DNA from: Candidatus Omnitrophota bacterium
GTDB taxonomy: Bacteria; Omnitrophota; Gorgyraeia; Gygaellales; Profunditerraquicolaceae
Length of the DNA stretch: 9,086 nt
NCBI GenBank assembly: GCA_028687525.1
Contig: JAQTZX010000044.1
Coordinates: 1 to 9,086 of the forward strand
Direction: 5' to 3'
Part shown: positions 6,798-9,086 of the stretch, in pieces
Layout of the letters: each line of letters starts with the position of its first letter
Position numbering within the stretch: position 1 is the stretch's first letter
The notes under the pieces: model-generated
Told to the model about the DNA's origin: nothing
Databases searched by the model: none
What the model saw: only the letters and a program-made list of their open reading frames with translations
Translations under genes and position numbers: made by a program

Positions 6798-7754
6798 TCA
6801 AGGGAACCTGCTCAAACCGAAGTACAAACTCAAGAAAACCGGAACGGTTATCAAGCTTACTATATGCCCGATTAATATCCCCTGGCTTATAAACAGATCC
6901 TCCTTCTTATAATGCCGGACTATGACCGATAGAGACGTAGCCGGCGGCACCGCCAACTGCATTATTATCATCAGTCCCATGAGTTCCGGGAATCCGAACC
7001 TCATAACCAGCCACAACCCGGCCAACGGCATAATCACTAATTTAAGCAAAACAATCAACGTCATTGCCTTCATATCCACATGCTTTACGTGCGTCAATGA
7101 CAAACTGCCTCCCACTACAAACAAAGCGAGAGGAAGCGTACAGTCGCCTATCATGCGCAGAGGTTTTAAGACCACCTCCGGGATAAAAGCATTGAGCCCG
7201 AAAAAAACAATCGCCAGGCTTATCAGCGTAGAGATAACCGGCGGACTGAACAAACTCCCCATCTCGAATTTCCTGCTTTCATGAAGGGAAAGCACATAGA
7301 CACCCACGGACCACATCATAAGATTAAACCCCAGCAGGAACATAAAAAGGTAGATGAACATCGGCCCGGTTTTTGACGAAGGCAGGATCGCGGCGATAAG
7401 CCCCAGCGGCAGGTATCCGGAATTCTGGAATCCGATCAGGCTCAAGAACTGCATTTTACGCTGTGCCCCTTTAATAAAACCGGAAAACAACCATCCGAGC
7501 AGAAAACCAAAAAGCATGATCACGATGCTCATTAACGGGTATATCCACCATTCCGGGAACAGGTTGAATTTAAAATCCTTTATAAGCTGGCAGAAAATCA
7601 GGACCGGCAGGGTTACCTCCACCACCAGACGGCTGAGCATATTCAGCCCCTCCTGCCCAAGAACATTTTTCCTGACCAGCACATACCCGGCCGCCCCGAG
7701 TATAAAAATCTGCAAAACACCCAGCAGGGTGCTTTGAAACGAATCCCAGATCAT
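6798..7754 (-). CDS. AEC-family (auxin efflux carrier type) membrane transporter
   Basis: A 318-residue, strongly hydrophobic protein with about ten predicted membrane segments, the usual size and topology of the AEC (Mem_trans) family in the cytoplasmic membrane. Family-like features are LPVLIFCQL in the second segment (residues about 49-57), FQNSGYLPLGL (about 109-119) with the conserved N-S-G, and a second-half segment with PPATSLSVIVRHY followed by a Gln-Gly-Ile-Leu helix ending in TVP near the C-terminus. Bacterial members export or import small carboxylates or amino acids; nothing here fixes the substrate. The start is well supported by a perfect AAGGAGGT site 6 bases upstream. It has its own promoter. 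The next gene on the same strand is the giant sugar-phosphate protein 230 bases on, so shared transcription is possible but not assured. Confidence 0.88.
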   Translation of the reverse strand: MIWDSFQSTLLGVLQIFILGAAGYVLVRKNVLGQEGLNMLSRLVVEVTLPVLIFCQLIKDFKFNLFPEWWIYPLMSIVIMLFGFLLGWLFSGFIKGAQRKMQFLSLIGFQNSGYLPLGLIAAILPSSKTGPMFIYLFMFLLGFNLMMWSVGVYVLSLHESRKFEMGSLFSPPVISTLISLAIVFFGLNAFIPEVVLKPLRMIGDCTLPLALFVVGGSLSLTHVKHVDMKAMTLIVLLKLVIMPLAGLWLVMRFGFPELMGLMIIMQLAVPPATSLSVIVRHYKKEDLFISQGILIGHIVSLITVPVFLSLYFGLSRFP

Positions 7755-7760
7755 CGTTTT

Positions 7761-7768
7761 ACCTCCTT
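7761..7768 (-). promoter_or_regulatory. Ribosome binding site of the transporter gene
   Basis: AAGGAGGT on the minus strand, fully complementary to the 16S rRNA tail, 6 bases before the ATG at 7754. It fixes that start. Confidence 0.9.
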
Positions 7769-7778
7769 CGCGGCCTTT

Positions 7779-7808
7779 ATTATATCACTATTCTCCCCCG
7801 CCTGCCAA
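7779..7808 (-). promoter_or_regulatory. Promoter of the transporter gene
   Basis: On the minus strand TTGGCA (7808-7803), an 18-base spacer and TATAAT (7784-7779). A TG one base before the -10 box makes it an extended -10. Transcription should begin near 7772, giving a leader of about 18 bases that holds just the ribosome binding site. Confidence 0.75.
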
Positions 7809-7815
7809 CCCAATC

Positions 7816-7879
7816 TTCAAACCGGTACCGGGGACCAATCCAAAGCTGTACCGGGTACCGGTTCAAAACGGTACCCGGC
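7816..7879. repeat. Cluster of GGTACC palindromes between two divergent promoters
   Basis: Three related copies of a TTCAAA-CCGGTACC-GG unit lie here: one forward at 7816-7831, one inverted at 7851-7865, and one forward starting at 7862. CCGGTACCGG (7822-7831) is a perfect 10-base palindrome. CCGGGTACCG (7851-7860) and CGGTACCCGG (7869-7878) form a perfect 10-base stem with an 8-base loop. The first copy lies just upstream of the transporter -35 box, and the stem ends 8 bases before the tRNA -35 box. This would suit a dimeric regulator or a small palindromic repeat; no protein is identifiable. Confidence 0.7.
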
Positions 7880-7886
7880 CCCACTA

Positions 7887-7915
7887 TTGACAGGATTGTT
7901 TTCCTACGCTATACT
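7887..7915 (+). promoter_or_regulatory. Promoter of the tRNA-Leu gene
   Basis: Perfect TTGACA (7887-7892), a 17-base spacer and TATACT (7910-7915). The expected start near 7922 is about 12 bases before the mature tRNA. Confidence 0.85.
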
Positions 7916-7933
7916 TATGGGGTTCGAAAATAC

Positions 7934-8015
7934 GCGGAGGTGGCGGAATTGGCAGACGCGCAGGTCTCAGAAGCCTGTGCCGCGAGGTATGAGGGTTCAA
8001 CTCCCTCCCTCCGCA
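7934..8015 (+). tRNA. tRNA-Leu (anticodon CAG)
   Basis: Complete class II cloverleaf of 82 bases. The acceptor stem GCGGAGG (7934-7940) pairs with CCTCCGC (8008-8014), with discriminator A at 8015. The D stem is GCG/CGC with a GG-containing loop. The anticodon stem is CAGGT/GCCTG with loop CTCAGAA, giving anticodon CAG, which reads the Leu codon CUG. The long variable arm TGCC-GCGA-GGTA (7978-7989) fits Leu. The T stem is GAGGG/CCCTC with loop TTCAACT. The 3' CCA is not encoded (CTA follows), so it must be added enzymatically. Confidence 0.96.
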
Positions 8016-8040
8016 CTAAATTGAACGGTTGACCCCAAAG

Positions 8041-8079
8041 GCTCTGTCCCCTGGGACAGAGCGCGAAAATTCGCGTTTT
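8041..8079 (+). terminator. Double hairpin after the tRNA, probable terminator
   Basis: GCTCTGTCCC (8041-8050) pairs perfectly with GGGACAGAGC (8053-8062) across a 2-base loop. A second short stem, CGCGAA/TTCGCG (8062-8075), is followed by TTTT (8076-8079). The pair lies 25 bases past the tRNA and probably ends its transcript, though the T-run is short. Confidence 0.5.
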
Positions 8080-8108
8080 CGGCGGAAATTCGGCGGGGCA
8101 AATTCAAG

Positions 8109-8149
8109 AATAGGTGAACTGCGAAAGGAGTTCACCTATTTCTTTTCCG
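8109..8149 (+). terminator. Strong stem with T-rich tail between tRNA and recombinase remnant
   Basis: AATAGGTGAACT (8109-8120) pairs perfectly with AGTTCACCTATT (8129-8140) around an 8-base loop, GCGAAAGG, and is followed by TCTTTTCC. It is likely an intrinsic terminator, or a structured leader element belonging to the former recombinase module. Bases 8150-8217 show nothing further that I can name. Confidence 0.6.
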
Positions 8150-8228
8150 GCGTCCTCAGTCAAAATTCTTTTTTTCTCTCTCTGAGGAATCAGCTGGAAA
8201 CCCGAAAGGCGCAAACCGGGAGATCATC

Positions 8229-8312
8229 ATGAAATGCGCAGTGTACATGCGAGTTTCCACCGAAGAACAAGCCAAAACGGGTTACTCTCTCGCCGCCCAG
8301 AAAAAAAGGTGA
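8229..8312 (+). pseudogene. Truncated N-terminus of a serine recombinase (27 codons)
   Basis: The reading frame gives AVYMRVSTEEQ (residues 4-14) followed by GYSLAAQ (18-24), the textbook start of resolvase/invertase-type and large serine recombinases, with the catalytic nucleophile as S10. Full-length members have about 180-550 residues; this one ends at TGA 8310-8312 after KKR. The stop lies within the long palindrome beginning at 8302, and nothing downstream resumes the family sequence. A ribosome binding site (GGGAG, 8218-8222) stands 6 bases before the ATG, so the start is original. It is best read as a broken remnant of an integrated element next to the tRNA. A peptide of this size cannot recombine DNA. 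Confidence 0.8.
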
Positions 8313-8344
8313 CTGTCACGTTTTTCGTGACCGTCACCTTTTTT
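8302..8344. terminator. Long palindromic bidirectional terminator
   Basis: Two 19-base arms (8302-8320 and 8326-8344) pair at 18 positions around a TTTTT loop. They are bounded by A6 on one side and T6 on the other, so each strand reads as stem plus T-run. The core is GGTGACTGTCACG. It lies 33 bases after the leuA stop and serves converging transcripts from both sides. Because it also interrupts the recombinase frame, it may be an inserted palindromic repeat that now acts as a terminator. Confidence 0.8.
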
Positions 8345-8377
8345 ATTGGATACCTTTCATGCCGTACCGGCGTTGTT

Positions 8378-9086
8378 TTATTCCCGGATACGGCTGAGAG
8401 CGCCGAGCACCGCTTTTATTGAAGCGGTGCTTATATCGGCATCGATGCCCACGCCGAACGAATTACCGTGTTTCTTCCCCGTTATGCCGATATACGCCAC
8501 GGCGTTCGCATCCGCGCCCCGGGATAAAGCATGCTCCTCATACAACACGACATCCACCGGGAATTTTAAATGCCGCCGTAAACCGCGGACGAACGCGTCA
8601 ACCGGGCCGTTCCCCGCCGCATTAAACTCCAGATTCCTTTTTCCCGTTTGAACAACCGCACGGATCGTTGTTCCCTTCTGCGGCCTGTTCTCATTATGCA
8701 TCGCGCACAGTTTAAGCCGGTATGCCTCTTTTCCGGCAAGATATTCCTTACGGAAACAACCCATGATCTCTTTTGAAGAAAGCTCCCTGCCGGCGGATTC
8801 GGTTTTTTTCTGGATTACGCGCGCGAAATCCGGCTGCATCTCTTTCGGGATATGGAATCCCCAATCCCGCTCCATCACGTACGCAACACCTCCTTTACCG
8901 GACTGGCTGTTGATGCGGATGATCGACTCATAATCCCGGCCCGCATCCTTCGGGTCGATCGGAAGATACGGGACATTCCACATATCATCCTTCGACTGCC
9001 CCTGGGCTTTCATTCCTTTATGTATCGCGTCCTGATGCGAACCGGAGAAAGCCGTGTACACCAGATCCCCCGCATAGGGATGGCGG
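8378..9086 (-). CDS. leuA: 2-isopropylmalate synthase, C-terminal part (partial, continues past right edge)
   Basis: The enzyme condenses acetyl-CoA with 2-oxoisovalerate in the first committed step of leucine synthesis, in the cytoplasm. The 235 visible codons start mid-protein at RHPYAGDLVYTAFSGSHQDA, a signature of the LeuA2-type synthases. VPYLPIDP, GRDYESIIRINSQSGKGG and IPKEMQPDF follow, all typical of the region after the catalytic barrel. The last 110 or so residues form the regulatory domain (FNAAGNGPVDAF and, near the end, FGVGIDADISTASIKAV), the site of leucine feedback in the family. The catalytic barrel with its metal-binding HxH lies outside the window. A GTG at 9061 is not the real start because homology continues upstream of it. 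It ends in TAA (8380-8378), followed by the bidirectional terminator, and converges on the recombinase remnant. Confidence 0.93.
   Translation of the reverse strand, partial: RHPYAGDLVYTAFSGSHQDAIHKGMKAQGQSKDDMWNVPYLPIDPKDAGRDYESIIRINSQSGKGGVAYVMERDWGFHIPKEMQPDFARVIQKKTESAGRELSSKEIMGCFRKEYLAGKEAYRLKLCAMHNENRPQKGTTIRAVVQTGKRNLEFNAAGNGPVDAFVRGLRRHLKFPVDVVLYEEHALSRGADANAVAYIGITGKKHGNSFGVGIDADISTASIKAVLGALSRIRE

Noticed and set aside
7934..8015. tRNA-Ser as an alternative for the class II tRNA
   Set aside because: The anticodon loop CTCAGAA gives CAG, a leucine anticodon, and the variable arm and D-arm also fit leucine.
7734..8024. Plus-strand frame of 96 codons overlapping the tRNA
   Set aside because: It runs through the transporter start, the palindrome cluster, the promoters and the whole tRNA-Leu gene, so it is a chance frame.
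8180..8228. A cyclic-di-GMP-type riboswitch just upstream of the recombinase remnant (GCAAACCGGG-like bases)
   Set aside because: Only a few bases resemble the consensus, and I could not fold the required two-stem structure in the space available.
8029..8232. Plus-strand frame of 67 codons between the tRNA and the recombinase remnant
   Set aside because: It crosses three stem-loops and has no protein-like composition or recognisable motif. The structured DNA explains the sequence better.
8378..9061. GTG at 9061 as the start of the right-hand minus-strand gene
   Set aside because: The frame stays open upstream to the window edge and encodes RHPYAGDL, which is part of the 2-isopropylmalate synthase family, so the gene is simply cut by the window.
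1..9086. CRISPR array or intact insertion sequence
   Set aside because: No regularly spaced direct repeats and no transposase reading frame were seen. The only mobile-element trace is the recombinase stump.

Overview
The window (9,086 bases, moderate GC) reads as a bacterial chromosome segment. The most likely source is an uncultivated candidate-phylum bacterium, and Omnitrophota (OP3) is my best guess. That placement rests on one huge minus-strand reading frame with a signal-peptide-like N-terminus followed by sugar-phosphate enzyme domains, a gene style I associate with that group. It is an inference and not proven by any marker gene here.

Layout. Bases 1-6567 are a single uninterrupted minus-strand reading frame of at least 2,189 codons that runs off the left edge. 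I read it codon by codon and found no in-frame stop. It carries an alpha-D-phosphohexomutase (phosphoglucomutase/phosphomannomutase-like) domain with all four signature loops, then a glucose-6-phosphate isomerase-like (SIS fold) domain. The latter most resembles the isomerase half of transaldolase/phosphoglucose isomerase fusions, but key positions are replaced. So two consecutive hexose-phosphate steps (glucose-1-P to glucose-6-P to fructose-6-P) appear, at least by ancestry, on one polypeptide that also has an export-like N-terminus. A leader of about 230 bases (6568-6797) holds a terminator-like hairpin just ahead of the ribosome binding site. Upstream, on the same strand, is a complete AEC-family (auxin efflux carrier type) membrane transporter gene (6798-7754) with a good promoter and ribosome binding site.

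Bases 7755-7933 are a divergent control region. The transporter promoter faces left, a near-consensus promoter for a tRNA-Leu(CAG) faces right, and a cluster of GGTACC-centred palindromes lies between them. The tRNA (7934-8015) is followed by two hairpins and then another terminator-like hairpin. Next comes the first 27 codons of a serine recombinase, cut off inside a long palindrome (8302-8344) that also serves as a bidirectional terminator. The right end (8378-9086) is the C-terminal part of a minus-strand 2-isopropylmalate synthase gene that continues past the right edge.

How the parts relate. The transporter and giant gene are co-directional and could be transcribed together or separated by the leader hairpin. 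leuA and the tRNA/recombinase side converge on the shared terminator. The recombinase stump suggests that this tRNA-flanking spot once held a mobile element.
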